Notes: generated by a model not told the origin, from the letters alone. Shown: positions 1 to 8,434, numbered from the stretch's first letter. The stretch: 64,000 nucleotides of DNA from Pseudonocardia asaccharolytica DSM 44247 = NBRC 16224 (GCF_000423625.1 NZ_AUII01000002.1:124001-188000), one strand, 5' to 3'. A program made the numbers and translations.

Positions 1-9
1 GAGGAGATC

Positions 10-879
10 GTGGACAGTAGCGACAGCTCCGGAGGCCTGGTCGTCCTGGCGGTGGATGACGAGCAGCCGGCTCTCGAAGAACTGGCCTTCCTGCTCGCCG
101 AGGATCCTCGGGTCGGCACGGTGCTCAAGGCCTCCGACGCCACCGAGGCGCTGCGCATCCTGAACAGCAGGCAGGGTGTGCGCGATGTCCCGCAGGTCCC
201 CGGCCGCGGCGGGGCCCCGCACCCGGTGACCGGCACCAGGCTGGCCGAGCGCACCGACGTCGACGTCGTGTTCCTGGACATCCGGATGCCTGGTCTCGAC
301 GGTCTCGAGCTCGCCAGAGTCTTCTCCTCGATGGCCACCCCGCCATCGGTGGTGTTCGTGACCGCGCACGACGACCGCGCCGTCGACGCCTACGAGGTCG
401 GCGCCGTCGACTACCTGCTCAAACCGCTGCGCTCGGAGCGGCTGGCGGCGTCGCTCGACCGCATCCTCGCCAGCCGCACCGCCACCGCCGCCGAACCCGC
501 GCAGCCCGACAGCAGCGAGGACGAGGTCATTCCCGTCGAGCTCGCGGGCACCACCAAGCTCGTGCCACGGTCGGCGGTGCGCTATGTCGAGGCTCAGGGC
601 GACTACGCCCGGCTGCACACTCACGACGGCAGCCACCTGGTGCGCATCCCGCTCTCGGTGCTCGAGGACCGCTGGCGCGACGCCGGGTTCGTCCGGATCC
701 ACCGGTCGTTCCTGGTGGCGCTGCCGCTGGTCACCGAGCTGCGGCTGTCCGGTTCCGGCTACGTCGTACGCGTCGGTTCGGGTCCGGACACCGCGGAGCT
801 CCCCGTCAGCCGCCGGCACACCCGTGAGCTGAAGGACCGTCTGGTACGCGCGACGAAACAGGCGTGGAGCCAACGGTGA
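10..879 (+). CDS. LytR/AlgR-type (LytTR) response regulator
   Basis: Cytoplasmic two-component response regulator of 289 residues. The receiver domain shows the acidic pair D16/D17, the phospho-acceptor D90 (in VVFLDIRMPG) and the conserved lysine K138 (YLLKPL). A LytTR DNA-binding domain follows at about residues 173-285 (motifs YVEAQGDYARLHT and RIHRSFLV). GTG start at 10 behind GAGGAG at 1-6. Odd point: about 25-30 extra residues lie between helix 2 and the D90 strand, so D90 sits much later than the usual position near 55. The partner LytS-type kinase would be expected just upstream, outside the window. The downstream membrane protein and symporter follow in the same operon, so a role in carboxylate uptake control is inferred from context. 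Confidence 0.9.
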   Translation: MDSSDSSGGLVVLAVDDEQPALEELAFLLAEDPRVGTVLKASDATEALRILNSRQGVRDVPQVPGRGGAPHPVTGTRLAERTDVDVVFLDIRMPGLDGLELARVFSSMATPPSVVFVTAHDDRAVDAYEVGAVDYLLKPLRSERLAASLDRILASRTATAAEPAQPDSSEDEVIPVELAGTTKLVPRSAVRYVEAQGDYARLHTHDGSHLVRIPLSVLEDRWRDAGFVRIHRSFLVALPLVTELRLSGSGYVVRVGSGPDTAELPVSRRHTRELKDRLVRATKQAWSQR

Positions 880-1826
880 GCACCTACACCGACGGTGCTC
901 CGCCGTCGGTGTCGTCCGGGATGCGAAATGGCCCGGACGGTCAGCAGGAGCCGAGCCCGGTACCCGCAGCCGGGCCGCACGACCCACCGCAGGCGGCCGG
1001 CGATCACACCGACCCGCCCGAGCCCGCCGAGCCGAGCTCGGGGCCGGTCTGGCTGCAGGCCGAGATCCGGCGGCGGATGGAGGTCAACCGCTCGGCGGGC
1101 GGGGGGCGGCACGCGCGCCGCGAGGGGGTGGACCGGCCGGGCATCGAGGACTACCTGGGGCGCGACGACGAGCCCGGGCCGGGCGTGCGCCGCCCCGCCT
1201 CCCCCCCGGCCGCCCCGGAATCCGACAACGTGCCCCCGCCCGGCCGCCCGGAAGCCTCGCCGGCCATCCACCGCCCGCCCCGGCCCGCCTGGATGGCCCG
1301 TACCGACACCGCCGACACCCTGCACCCGCCGATACCACCGGAGCCGGCTACCCCGCCGGCCAGGATCTTGGGCACTTCCGCGCCGCAGTCGCCCTCCGGC
1401 ATCCCGGAGCCCGACCCCGGCCCCCCCACCGCCGATCTCACCAGCCGCGACGATCCCGCCACCCCCACCCCCACCCGGGTCCGTATCGTGCTCTCCGAAC
1501 GTAAGGCCAGCGCCGCCCGCTCGGTCCGCACGGTCGTCGACGTACAGGAGCTGACGCCGGTCGGGGACCTCCTGCGCACCAACCTCATCGGCAGCCAGCT
1601 CGGCGCCGCGCTGCGGGTCGCGGCGGTCGCCGGACTCGTGCTCGCGGTGTTGCCCGCATTGTTCGCCCTGTTCCCGGAGCTCGGACGGATGAGCGTCCTC
1701 GGGCTCCGGCTGCCCTGGCTGCTGCTCGGCGTGCTCGTCTACCCGTTCCTGCTCGGGCTGGGCTGGTGGTACGTCCGGTCCGCGGAGAGGGCCGAGCAGG
1801 AGTTCGCCGACCACGTGCAGGACTGA
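876..1826 (+). CDS. Proline-rich protein with two C-terminal membrane helices (DUF485-like tail)
   Basis: The first two thirds (to about residue 240) are low-complexity, rich in Pro, Ala, Gly and charged residues, and probably cytoplasmic. Two hydrophobic helices follow (around GAALRVAAVAGLVLAVLPAL and LPWLLLGVLVYPFLLGLGWW), then a short charged tail, YVRSAERAEQEFADHV. The two-helix layout and tail resemble DUF485 proteins, which commonly precede acetate-type sodium:solute symporters, and such a symporter follows here after 6 nt. I chose the GTG at 876 because it forms a GTGA overlap with the response regulator stop; an in-frame GTG at 864 is the alternative. Function of the long N-terminal region is unknown. 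Confidence 0.7.
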   Translation: MSTYTDGAPPSVSSGMRNGPDGQQEPSPVPAAGPHDPPQAAGDHTDPPEPAEPSSGPVWLQAEIRRRMEVNRSAGGGRHARREGVDRPGIEDYLGRDDEPGPGVRRPASPPAAPESDNVPPPGRPEASPAIHRPPRPAWMARTDTADTLHPPIPPEPATPPARILGTSAPQSPSGIPEPDPGPPTADLTSRDDPATPTPTRVRIVLSERKASAARSVRTVVDVQELTPVGDLLRTNLIGSQLGAALRVAAVAGLVLAVLPALFALFPELGRMSVLGLRLPWLLLGVLVYPFLLGLGWWYVRSAERAEQEFADHVQD

Positions 1827-1832
1827 GGGCAG

Positions 1833-3569
1833 TTGAGCACATCAGCACTCATCGCGTTGGCGGCGATCGCATTGGTCGGCGTCATCTCGGCCATCATCGG
1901 TTCGCTCGGGGTGCGGGTCGCCCGCAGCACCTCGGACTTCCTGGTCGCCTCCCGCACCGTGGGTCCCCTCGCGAACGCCAGCGCGATCTCCGGGGAGTAT
2001 CTGTCCGCCGCGACGTTGCTCGGTGTCGCCGGGCTGATCCTGCGGGAGGGCGCCGATGCGCTCTGGTACGCGATCGCCTTCACGGCCGGGTATCTCGCGC
2101 TGCTGCTGTTCGTCGCGGCGCCCCTGCGCCGCTCGGGGGCCTACACGGTGCCCGACTTCGCCGAGGTCCGGCTCGGCTCGTCCCGGCTGCGCCGGGTGTG
2201 CACGCTGTTCGTGCTGCTCATCGGATGGCTCTACCTGCTGCCGCAGCTGCAGGGTGCCGGGCTGACGCTGACCATCCTGACGGGGCTGCCGGGCTGGATC
2301 GGGGTCGCCGGGGCCGGGATCGTCGTCGTGCTGACCGTGATCGGTGGCGGGATGCGGTCGATCACCTTCGTGCAGGCGTTCCAGTACTGGCTCAAGCTGA
2401 CCTCGGTCGCGGTGCCCGCCCTGATCATCGGCGGGCTGTTCCTGTCCGACGCCCGCACCTTCGACCGGCCCTCGGCGCCGCAGTTTCCGGTCGATACCTC
2501 GGTGCGCATCCGCACCGACGTCGTGCTGCAGGTCGGCGGCCCGGTGACCTTCAACGCCACCGGGGAGGTCGACGGCCACGAGGTGGAGGGGCAGGTGCAC
2601 TGGGAGCCGGGTGAGCACGTCATCCGGGCGGGCAGCTCGCTGCGGTTCGCGTCCGGCACCGAGGTGCCGACCCCCGTCGGCTCCCCGATCACCGACCAGG
2701 AGTGGCTCAACCCGATGTCGGGCTCGGCGCCGAACCAGCTGCTGGAGATCTACTCGATCTTGATCGCCGGATTCCTCGGCACCATGGGGCTGCCGCACGT
2801 GCTGGTCCGCTTCTACACCAATCCCGACGGCGAGGCCGCCCGCCGCACGACCGTCCTCGTGATCGCGATGATCGGCGGGCTCTATCTGCTGGTGACGCAG
2901 CTCGGCGCGCTCTCCCGGCTCTACACCCCGCAACTGCTGGTCACCGGGCAGACCGACGCTGCGGTGCTGATGATGCCGACGGCCGCGCTGGGTGCGGGCT
3001 GGTTCGGCTGGATGATCAGCGGGCTGGTCGCGGCGGGGGTGGCGGCGGCGTTCCTGGCGACGTCGTCGGGGCTGGTCGTCAGCCTGGCCGGGGTGCTGTT
3101 CACCGATGTGCTGACCGGGCGGCTGCGCGACTTCCGGTTCGCCGCGGTGCTCTCCTCGATCCTCCCGATCGTGCTGGCCCTCACGGTCACCCGCCTGGAT
3201 TTCGCGTTGACCGTTCCGCTGGTGTTCGCCGTGGCCGCCTCGACGTTCTGCCCGTTGCTGGTGCTGGGCATCTGGTGGCGGGGGTTGACGCCCGCCGGCG
3301 CGATCGCCGGCGTCCTGGTCGGCGGTGGCCTCTCGGCGGCCGCGGTCGCGGTGAGCCTGTTCGCGTCGGTGCGGCCGGGGCTGCTCGGCGTGTTGCTGCT
3401 GCGGCCGGCCGCGGTCACCGTGCCCGCCGCGTTCCTGACGATGATCGTGGTCAGCCTGCTGACCCGCTCCGGGGTGCCCGCCGACGTCGACCGGACGCTG
3501 CTGCGGCTGCACGCCCCGGAGCGGCTCGGCCTCACCGCCTCCAGGTTCGACGCGCGCGACGATCGGTGA
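1833..3569 (+). CDS. Sodium:solute symporter, cation/acetate symporter (ActP-like)
   Basis: Integral membrane transporter of 578 residues in the SSS family, probably importing acetate or another short monocarboxylate with Na+ or H+. The sequence shows about 13 hydrophobic helices and the family start pattern (GVRVARSTSDFLVASRTVGP, then NASAISGEYLSAATLLG). TTG start at 1833 with GAGGG about 5 nt upstream. Odd point: a polar insertion of roughly 100 residues (about 207-300, FDRPSAPQF to SPITDQEWLNP) lies between membrane segments and should be extracytoplasmic; it has a beta-rich look and is absent from the E. coli-type protein. Its place behind a LytTR regulator and a DUF485-like protein supports a regulated uptake operon. 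Substrate is inferred. Confidence 0.85.
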   Translation: MSTSALIALAAIALVGVISAIIGSLGVRVARSTSDFLVASRTVGPLANASAISGEYLSAATLLGVAGLILREGADALWYAIAFTAGYLALLLFVAAPLRRSGAYTVPDFAEVRLGSSRLRRVCTLFVLLIGWLYLLPQLQGAGLTLTILTGLPGWIGVAGAGIVVVLTVIGGGMRSITFVQAFQYWLKLTSVAVPALIIGGLFLSDARTFDRPSAPQFPVDTSVRIRTDVVLQVGGPVTFNATGEVDGHEVEGQVHWEPGEHVIRAGSSLRFASGTEVPTPVGSPITDQEWLNPMSGSAPNQLLEIYSILIAGFLGTMGLPHVLVRFYTNPDGEAARRTTVLVIAMIGGLYLLVTQLGALSRLYTPQLLVTGQTDAAVLMMPTAALGAGWFGWMISGLVAAGVAAAFLATSSGLVVSLAGVLFTDVLTGRLRDFRFAAVLSSILPIVLALTVTRLDFALTVPLVFAVAASTFCPLLVLGIWWRGLTPAGAIAGVLVGGGLSAAAVAVSLFASVRPGLLGVLLLRPAAVTVPAAFLTMIVVSLLTRSGVPADVDRTLLRLHAPERLGLTASRFDARDDR

Positions 3570-3638
3570 GTGCGGCGCTCCCCGATCGGGCCCGGTCGCT
3601 CACCCGTGCATGACGCCGGGCGTGCGAGGATTTGGCGC

Positions 3639-3971
3639 ATGACTGGTCCCGCCGTCCCAGCCGTCCCGGCCGCCGACCTGCCCGCGGACGCTGCCCTGCT
3701 CGACATCCGGGAGGCCGACGAGTGGGCGGCCGGTCATGCACCGACCGCCGAGCACCTGCCGATGTCGGAACTGACCGGCAGGCTCGACGAGCTGCCCGAC
3801 TCCGATCCGCTCTACGTCGTCTGCCGCTCCGGCGGCCGCTCCGCCCGGGTCGTCGCCTATCTGGCGGCGCAGGGCTACCCGGCCGTCAACGTCGACGGCG
3901 GGATGAAGGCATGGGCGGGTCTCGGCCGGGAGATCGTGGCCGAGGGCGGCCGCGCCCCGGAGATCATCTAG
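3639..3971 (+). CDS. Rhodanese-like domain protein
   Basis: Single-domain rhodanese of 110 residues. The active-site loop VCRSGGRSAR contains the catalytic cysteine C62, so persulfide or sulfane sulfur transfer is likely. The N-terminal LLDIREADEWAAGH and the C-terminal NVDGGMKAWAG motifs are typical. ATG at 3639 is preceded by GAGGA about 8 nt upstream; upstream in-frame codons lack family similarity. Stand-alone gene between the symporter and a zinc-ribbon membrane protein; the sulfur acceptor cannot be told. Confidence 0.88.
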   Translation: MTGPAVPAVPAADLPADAALLDIREADEWAAGHAPTAEHLPMSELTGRLDELPDSDPLYVVCRSGGRSARVVAYLAAQGYPAVNVDGGMKAWAGLGREIVAEGGRAPEII

Positions 3972-3981
3972 CCGCAACCCG

Positions 3982-4959
3982 GTGCCTGCCGTGTCCGCCC
4001 ACCGACCGCAGTGGCTGACGTGCTCGCGCTGCGGGCGTCAGTCCGCGCCGGCGGCCGGTCCGTTCTGCCCGTACTGCGGGCGGTATCTGGCGCCGCTGCG
4101 CTGGGTGGCCGAGCCGCCGCCGTCCGCGTCGGAGTTGCCGGTGCCACCCCGGGGGCGGTCCGGATACGCCGGGCCGCCGCGGTATCAGGTCCCGCCGCTG
4201 TGGGGGTTCCCGGTCCGGCCGTGGGGCGCCGCGGAGCAGCCGGACCCGCCGCGGACGGTCGCGGCCGTCCGCTCGATCGCGCACACCGCGACCATGGTGC
4301 TGTGGGTTCTGGCGGTCGTCGCGGTGCTCGCGGCGGGCGCCGAGGCATGGCGCTACGGGCTGCTGGTCGCAAGCCGGTCGGGTGCGCTGGCGGCCGGCGC
4401 GGTCGCCGCGTCGGACATGCTGGTCGTCGGGGTGGGTTGGTTCGCCGCGGTGCTCGGTCTGGTCGCCGGCGTCCTCGTCGTGTGCTGGTCGGTGCGGGCG
4501 CAGCAGGCGGCGGCCGAACGCGGCGGGTACGTCCCGTCCCGCTCGCCGCGCGCGATGGTGCTGGGCTGGGTGGTTCCCGGGGTGAACCTGTCGGTACCCG
4601 GCGCGGTGCTCGCCGAGATCGAGCACGGCGGCCTCGACCGAGCGGCCGATGCCCGGCCCCGTCCCTCGCGCCTGCTGTTGATCTGGTGGGCGCTGTGGGT
4701 GGCCGGCCTGGTGCTGACCGCTGTGGTGTTGGCGTGGTCGTTTCGCTCCGGGGTGCAGGCGATGGCCGACGGTGTCGTGCTGCACGCGGTGCTCGACCTG
4801 GTTGCGGCGGCCACGGCGGTGGTCACCGCGCTGGTCGTGCACCGGCTGACCCGCCTGCTCGAGCCGCCTCGCGAGATGCGTCGCGAGGTGCTGGTCGCGG
4901 TGTACCCACCGGCCACCCACCGCTCCAGCCCGAGGCACCCGCTACGGTCGGCGTCCTGA
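3982..4959 (+). CDS. DUF4328 membrane protein with N-terminal zinc ribbon
   Basis: 325 residues. Two CxxC knuckles near the N terminus (CSRCGR and CPYCGR) form a zinc ribbon. A Pro-rich linker follows, then four to six membrane helices with the DUF4328 pattern (VLGWVVPGVNLSVPGAVLAEI and RPSRLLLIWWALWVAGLVL). GTG start at 3982; GTG at 3991 is possible. The last codon overlaps the next gene by one base (TGATG), so translation is probably coupled to the DUF5926 gene. No biochemical role is known for the family. Confidence 0.75.
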   Translation: MPAVSAHRPQWLTCSRCGRQSAPAAGPFCPYCGRYLAPLRWVAEPPPSASELPVPPRGRSGYAGPPRYQVPPLWGFPVRPWGAAEQPDPPRTVAAVRSIAHTATMVLWVLAVVAVLAAGAEAWRYGLLVASRSGALAAGAVAASDMLVVGVGWFAAVLGLVAGVLVVCWSVRAQQAAAERGGYVPSRSPRAMVLGWVVPGVNLSVPGAVLAEIEHGGLDRAADARPRPSRLLLIWWALWVAGLVLTAVVLAWSFRSGVQAMADGVVLHAVLDLVAAATAVVTALVVHRLTRLLEPPREMRREVLVAVYPPATHRSSPRHPLRSAS

Positions 4960-5900
4960 TGGCCAAGAAGACACGTAGCCGGGAGTCCGCCCCCGGTGAG
5001 AACCCCCGCCGTCCCTGCCCCTGCGGATCGGGCAAGCGGTATAAGGCCTGCCACGGCCGCGGCGACGACGTGATCGTCACGCGGCCGTTCGCCGGGCTGG
5101 CGGCCGAGCCGGACCTGGTGGCCATGCGCGAGTTCCTGCCCTCGGCCGTGGCGCCCCTGCCGCTGCGCGAGGCGCCCGACGTTCCGGTCACGCTCGCCAC
5201 CGTGCTGCCCGGGGCGTCCGCCGCCCTGGTCCGGCCCAGCGGCGAGATCCTGCTCGCGATGCAGATGCAGACCCGCTCCGGCGACCTGTCGGCCGACCTG
5301 GCCAGGGCGTTGCGGTGGGCGCAGTCGGCGGCGCCGGGGAGCGCGCTGCCGGTGGTCGGACCCGGCATCGGCGGGGATGCTCTGGTGCGACTGCAGGACG
5401 TGCTGGATCCGGAGGCGCCGCTGGAGCTCACGGTGCACCAGGACTTCGGCTGGTGGCTTGACCGCAGCGCCGGCGAGCCCGGCCCGGAGATCCAGGCGAC
5501 GCTGGAGCGGGCCAATTCGGTGATCATGCCGACGGAGCCGGTCATCGCGGAGGGGGTGCGCGCCGCGTACTGGGTCGACACCGGCAGCAAGGCCCATCTG
5601 CGCTGGGTGCGCCCCGAGCCGGAGGAGACGCTGATGGCCGCGCTGGCCCGGTTGCAGGCCCGCGGCGAGCTGGCGCTGGCCGAGGGCACCCGCTACGCGG
5701 GCGCGTTCCGGGCGCACGGGCTGGTCGTCCCGGTCTGGGACCTCGACCGGGAGTCGCATCCCAAGGAATGGGTCGCCCCGGCCGCCGGTTTCGCCGCCCG
5801 CCTCGAGGCCACCGTCGCCGGGCTGGCTGACGAGCCGCTGACCGATGTCGAGCGTCGGTCCCGCGACGCCCTGCTGGGCAAGCAGATCACCCTGCGCTGA
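4959..5900 (+). CDS. DUF5926 family protein with SEC-C zinc motif
   Basis: Soluble 313-residue protein. The N terminus carries a SEC-C zinc-binding motif (CPCGSGKRYKACHG), the module found at the end of SecA and in many actinobacterial proteins. The rest matches the DUF5926 pattern (FGWWLDRSAG, SKAHLRWVRPEPEE). ATG at 4959 overlaps the stop of the DUF4328 gene. A -10-like TACGGT lies at 4943-4948, 10 nt before the ATG, so an extra leaderless promoter is possible. The gene ends just before the palindrome at 5905-5950. Molecular function unknown. Confidence 0.8.
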   Translation: MAKKTRSRESAPGENPRRPCPCGSGKRYKACHGRGDDVIVTRPFAGLAAEPDLVAMREFLPSAVAPLPLREAPDVPVTLATVLPGASAALVRPSGEILLAMQMQTRSGDLSADLARALRWAQSAAPGSALPVVGPGIGGDALVRLQDVLDPEAPLELTVHQDFGWWLDRSAGEPGPEIQATLERANSVIMPTEPVIAEGVRAAYWVDTGSKAHLRWVRPEPEETLMAALARLQARGELALAEGTRYAGAFRAHGLVVPVWDLDRESHPKEWVAPAAGFAARLEATVAGLADEPLTDVERRSRDALLGKQITLR

Positions 5901-5904
5901 GCCA

Positions 5905-5950
5905 CCCGTGAGTGCGTAGCAGTGTTAGAACACTGTTACGCACTCACGGG
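5905..5950. repeat. Palindrome family A, copy 1
   Basis: Near-perfect 46-nt palindrome (left arm CCCGTGAGTGCGTAGCAGTG, 2-nt centre AG at 5927-5928) between the convergent DUF5926 and CPBP genes. One position differs from the other copies (GTAGC for GTAAC) and becomes a G:T pair rather than breaking the stem. The CPBP stop codon TGA lies in the right arm. Five more copies occur at 33820, 37222, 38713, 42333 and 59861. A bidirectional terminator is the simplest reading; there is no T-tract. Confidence 0.85.
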
Positions 5951-6738
5951 CGCGGGAGCGCGGCGTAGCCGACGAAGGCCACGACGTCGATCAGCGTGTG
6001 CGCGGCCACCAGCGCCCAGAGCCGGTTGGCGCGCTGCCAGTAGCGGCCGAACACCAGCCCCATGGCCACGTTGCCGACGAACCCGCCGAGGCCCTGGTAG
6101 AGGTGGTAGCCGCCGCGCAGCACGGCGGCGGCCAGCACCGAACGGTTCTCCGACCAGCCGAGCTGGCGCAGCCGGGTCAGCAGGTAGCCGATCATGACGA
6201 TCTCCTCGGCCCATCCGTTGGCCGCGGCCGCCAGCAGGAGCACGGGGAGTCGCCACCAGGTGTCGTCCAGTGTCGTGGGCGCGATGGTCACGCTGACCCC
6301 GATCGCCCGCGCCAGCAGGTAGAGCCCGAGCCCGGGGATGCCGATGAGGGCGGCCAGCCCGACCGCTGCGCCGGCGTCGTGCACCGGCCTGCGGGCGTCG
6401 AGGCCGACGGCGCGCAGTGCCAGCCCGCCGCGGATCAACAGGTATGCCCCGAGCGCGCCCCAGCCGACGAGCTGCAGGACCCGGGTGAGCTGGAACGCGA
6501 GATCGACGAGCCCGGCCCGCGCCGCGGGCGCGTTGAGCGCGACCTGCTGCTCGTTGAGCGGGATCGGCGCCAGCAGCGCGTCGACCAGCGACAATCCGCC
6601 CCGCAGCGCCGAGAGCCCCAGCGTTACCGTCAGGACGACGAGAATCTCGGTGACGACGAGCCGTCGTCGCGCCGGGTCGTCGATCACGGGGACGGCGGCG
6701 GGCGGCGGAGCGAGCCAGCTGCGGAGGCCGTCGGTCAC
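5944..6738 (-). CDS. CPBP family intramembrane glutamic endopeptidase
   Basis: 264-residue membrane protein with about 8 helices. Abi/CPBP signatures are visible: the double glutamate (GWAEEIVMIGYLLTRLRQLG), a central histidine segment (GGYHLYQGLGGFVGNV) and the C-terminal HTLIDVVAFVGY. The usual arginine of EExxxR is replaced, as I recall for several actinobacterial members. I chose GTG at 6738 (VTDGLRSWL); upstream in-frame sequence looks non-coding. Divergent from the next gene with a 37-nt gap. CPBP proteins process prenylated or membrane substrates; the substrate here is unknown. Confidence 0.82.
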   Translation of the reverse strand: MTDGLRSWLAPPPAAVPVIDDPARRRLVVTEILVVLTVTLGLSALRGGLSLVDALLAPIPLNEQQVALNAPAARAGLVDLAFQLTRVLQLVGWGALGAYLLIRGGLALRAVGLDARRPVHDAGAAVGLAALIGIPGLGLYLLARAIGVSVTIAPTTLDDTWWRLPVLLLAAAANGWAEEIVMIGYLLTRLRQLGWSENRSVLAAAVLRGGYHLYQGLGGFVGNVAMGLVFGRYWQRANRLWALVAAHTLIDVVAFVGYAALPRP

Positions 6739-6762
6739 GTTCGGTGACGTTACCCGTCGGCG

Positions 6763-6768
6763 TACTCT
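6763..6768 (+). promoter_or_regulatory. -10 hexamer TACTCT, leaderless start
   Basis: TANNNT hexamer ending 7 nt before the GTG at 6776, so the predicted transcript begins at the start codon. Confidence 0.6.
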
Positions 6769-6775
6769 GGTCACC

Positions 6776-7189
6776 GTGCGACAGCTGATCCTCTCCCCAC
6801 GGTGGATCGCCTGGCACCTGCTGACCCTCGGCGCGATGGCCACCTGCGGCTGGCTGGCCATGTGGCAGTGGGGCAAGGCCGGATCCGCGATGGGCTCGGC
6901 GCTCAACGTGGGCTACGGCCTGCAATGGCCGGTCTTCGCGGTGTTCTTCGGGTACATGTGGTGGCGGTTCCTGCGGCTCGAGGTACGACGGCTGAAGAGC
7001 CTCGAAGAGGGCGACTCGGCGGGCTCCGGAACACCCGAGCCGGAACTACCCGTGCCACGGCGGGCCGAGCCGACGTTCTCGCCATTCGGGATCCGCAGCG
7101 CACCCGCGCCTTCGGTCACCGACGACGAGGATCCGGAGCTTGCCGAGTACAACCGGATGCTGGCCCGGCTTGCCCAGCAGGACGAGTGA
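6776..7189 (+). CDS. Conserved actinobacterial two-helix membrane protein
   Basis: 137 residues with two membrane segments near the N terminus (WHLLTLGAMATCGWLAMWQW and LQWPVFAVFFGYMWWRFLRL), then a charged cytoplasmic tail ending ELAEYNRMLARLAQQDE. It sits 12 nt upstream of a DUF3817 gene, an arrangement I recall as common in actinomycetes, where members are sometimes annotated as transcriptional regulators without an evident DNA-binding fold. GTG at 6776 fits the -10 hexamer at 6763. Role unknown; likely a partner of the DUF3817 protein. Confidence 0.72.
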   Translation: MRQLILSPRWIAWHLLTLGAMATCGWLAMWQWGKAGSAMGSALNVGYGLQWPVFAVFFGYMWWRFLRLEVRRLKSLEEGDSAGSGTPEPELPVPRRAEPTFSPFGIRSAPAPSVTDDEDPELAEYNRMLARLAQQDE

Positions 7190-7201
7190 GGAAGGTCGAG
7201 A

Positions 7202-7522
7202 GTGTCGATCGCGATCGCGCTGCGCGCGTACCGGGTCGCAGCCTGGGTCACCGGTGTCGGGCTGCTGCTGCTGACGTTCTATGCGATCCCGGCGAAGTAC
7301 CTCTTCGGTGATCCGCGCCCGGTGGCGGTGATCGGCATGCTGCACGGCTTTCTCTACATGATCTATATCGTGTGCACCCTGTTGCTCGCCGAGCGCTGCC
7401 GGTGGAAGCCGGTCCGTGCGCTGGTCGTGCTGCTCGCCGGGACGATCCCGATCGCGTCCTTCGTCGCCGAGCGCAAGGTCACCCGGCAGATCAAGGAGAC
7501 CGCCCTCGCCACGATGGGCTAG
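7202..7522 (+). CDS. DUF3817 domain membrane protein
   Basis: 106-residue integral membrane protein with three helices. It shows the DUF3817 hallmarks LLLLTFYAIPAKYLFGDPRP, GMLHGFLYMIYI and the basic C terminus ERKVTRQIKE. GTG start at 7202 with GAGGAAGG about 7 nt upstream. It follows the two-helix protein closely and its TAG stop shares the palindromic CTAG with the stop of the convergent DUF2470 gene, so the two genes overlap by 4 nt. Function unknown. Confidence 0.85.
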   Translation: MSIAIALRAYRVAAWVTGVGLLLLTFYAIPAKYLFGDPRPVAVIGMLHGFLYMIYIVCTLLLAERCRWKPVRALVVLLAGTIPIASFVAERKVTRQIKETALATMG

Positions 7523-8325
7523 GGGTTCAGGCCGGGTTGGGTGTCGGGCAGGCCAAGGCCGCGGAACGGGCAGCCCACCAGCAGCCCGAACTGCCGCCGC
7601 AGCTGTTCGACGGTGGTGGCCGCCTGCGGCCACGCGATCCGAACGTCGTGATCATCCGTTGGGGTTTCCACCCGCAGCCGCAGCCCGCAACGGTCCATCC
7701 CGAGCGGTCGGACCTGCGCGCCCTGGATGGACCGCAGCGCGGGTGGCAGATGCCGGGCCAGCGCCACGAACGCCTCGGGATGGGCCTCCTCCAGGTGGCG
7801 GAGCCAACGCCGCTCCAGCTGGCAGAACGGGTCGGGCTGCGCCGCGGCGAGCTCGACGGGCGCGAGCGCCGCGCTGCCCTCGGCGTCGGAGAGCACGGCG
7901 GAGTTGGGGTCGAGTCGCACGAGCGTTGCCCCATGCCCCAGATCCAGCAGTCGAGGGTGCGGGTGGACCTCGGCAATGCAGACCGCGGTCCGGCGGGCGG
8001 TCTCCGGGTCCGGGATGCGCAGCCAGCCGCTGATCCACAGCAGTCCGCGCACGGGCTGGCGCAGCTCGACCGGTGCGCGGTCGGTGACCTCGAGCATCAC
8101 CGGGAGCTCGCCGCGGGCGGCGCGGCGGATCTGCTCCAGGAGCGGGGCGTTGTCGTCGAGCAGCAGCGTCGCGGAGCCGTCGGCCGCCACATGGTGGACG
8201 GCCACGGCGACGGGTTCGGGGGTGCTGGTGCCGACGAACGCGACGCTGTCGCTGCGGGTTGCGAGGCTGCGGGCGCGCTCGGCGGCCGTGGGTGCCGGCG
8301 GGCGTCGGATCCGGGTGTTGCCCAA
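7519..8325 (-). CDS. DUF2470 domain protein, predicted iron-regulated (haem-related fold)
   Basis: 268-residue cytoplasmic protein. The N-terminal part (about 15-170) resembles a split-barrel FMN/haem-oxygenase-like fold; the C-terminal part (about 180-262) matches DUF2470 (EAHPEAFVALARHLPP, MDRCGLRLRVETP). TTG start at 8325 is fixed by a strong GGAGGTG 5 nt upstream. A 17/19 match to the IdeR/DtxR iron box lies at 8342-8360, just upstream, so repression by iron is predicted. M. tuberculosis Rv3839, which I recall as iron-regulated, is the likely counterpart and also lies near pheA. A role in haem or siderophore-iron handling is inferred. Confidence 0.82.
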   Translation of the reverse strand: MGNTRIRRPPAPTAAERARSLATRSDSVAFVGTSTPEPVAVAVHHVAADGSATLLLDDNAPLLEQIRRAARGELPVMLEVTDRAPVELRQPVRGLLWISGWLRIPDPETARRTAVCIAEVHPHPRLLDLGHGATLVRLDPNSAVLSDAEGSAALAPVELAAAQPDPFCQLERRWLRHLEEAHPEAFVALARHLPPALRSIQGAQVRPLGMDRCGLRLRVETPTDDHDVRIAWPQAATTVEQLRRQFGLLVGCPFRGLGLPDTQPGLNP

Positions 8326-8341
8326 CGATTCACCTCCGAAA

Positions 8342-8360
8342 TTAGGTGAGGCTAACTTAA
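8342..8360. promoter_or_regulatory. IdeR/DtxR iron box
   Basis: TTAGGTGAGGCTAACTTAA matches the consensus TTAGGTTAGGCTAACCTAA at 17 of 19 positions and is an interrupted palindrome. It lies 16 nt upstream of the DUF2470 start on the minus strand, over its expected promoter. It is about 90 nt upstream of the divergent gene at 8449, so control of that gene too is possible but less likely. Confidence 0.85.
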
Positions 8361-8434
8361 CCTCCGGATCAAGGCCCTGTCCAGGACGGATCCGTCCCGC
8401 CTCACCCGATGTGAGATGAATGTGAGCGACGGGT

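Noticed and set aside
1842-3512. Minus-strand 556-codon frame opposite the symporter
   Set aside because: Highly charged, repetitive antisense translation; the plus strand encodes a recognisable transporter.
4011-4958. Upstream extension of the DUF5926 protein
   Set aside because: Out-of-frame reading of the DUF4328 gene; the SEC-C protein starts at 4959.
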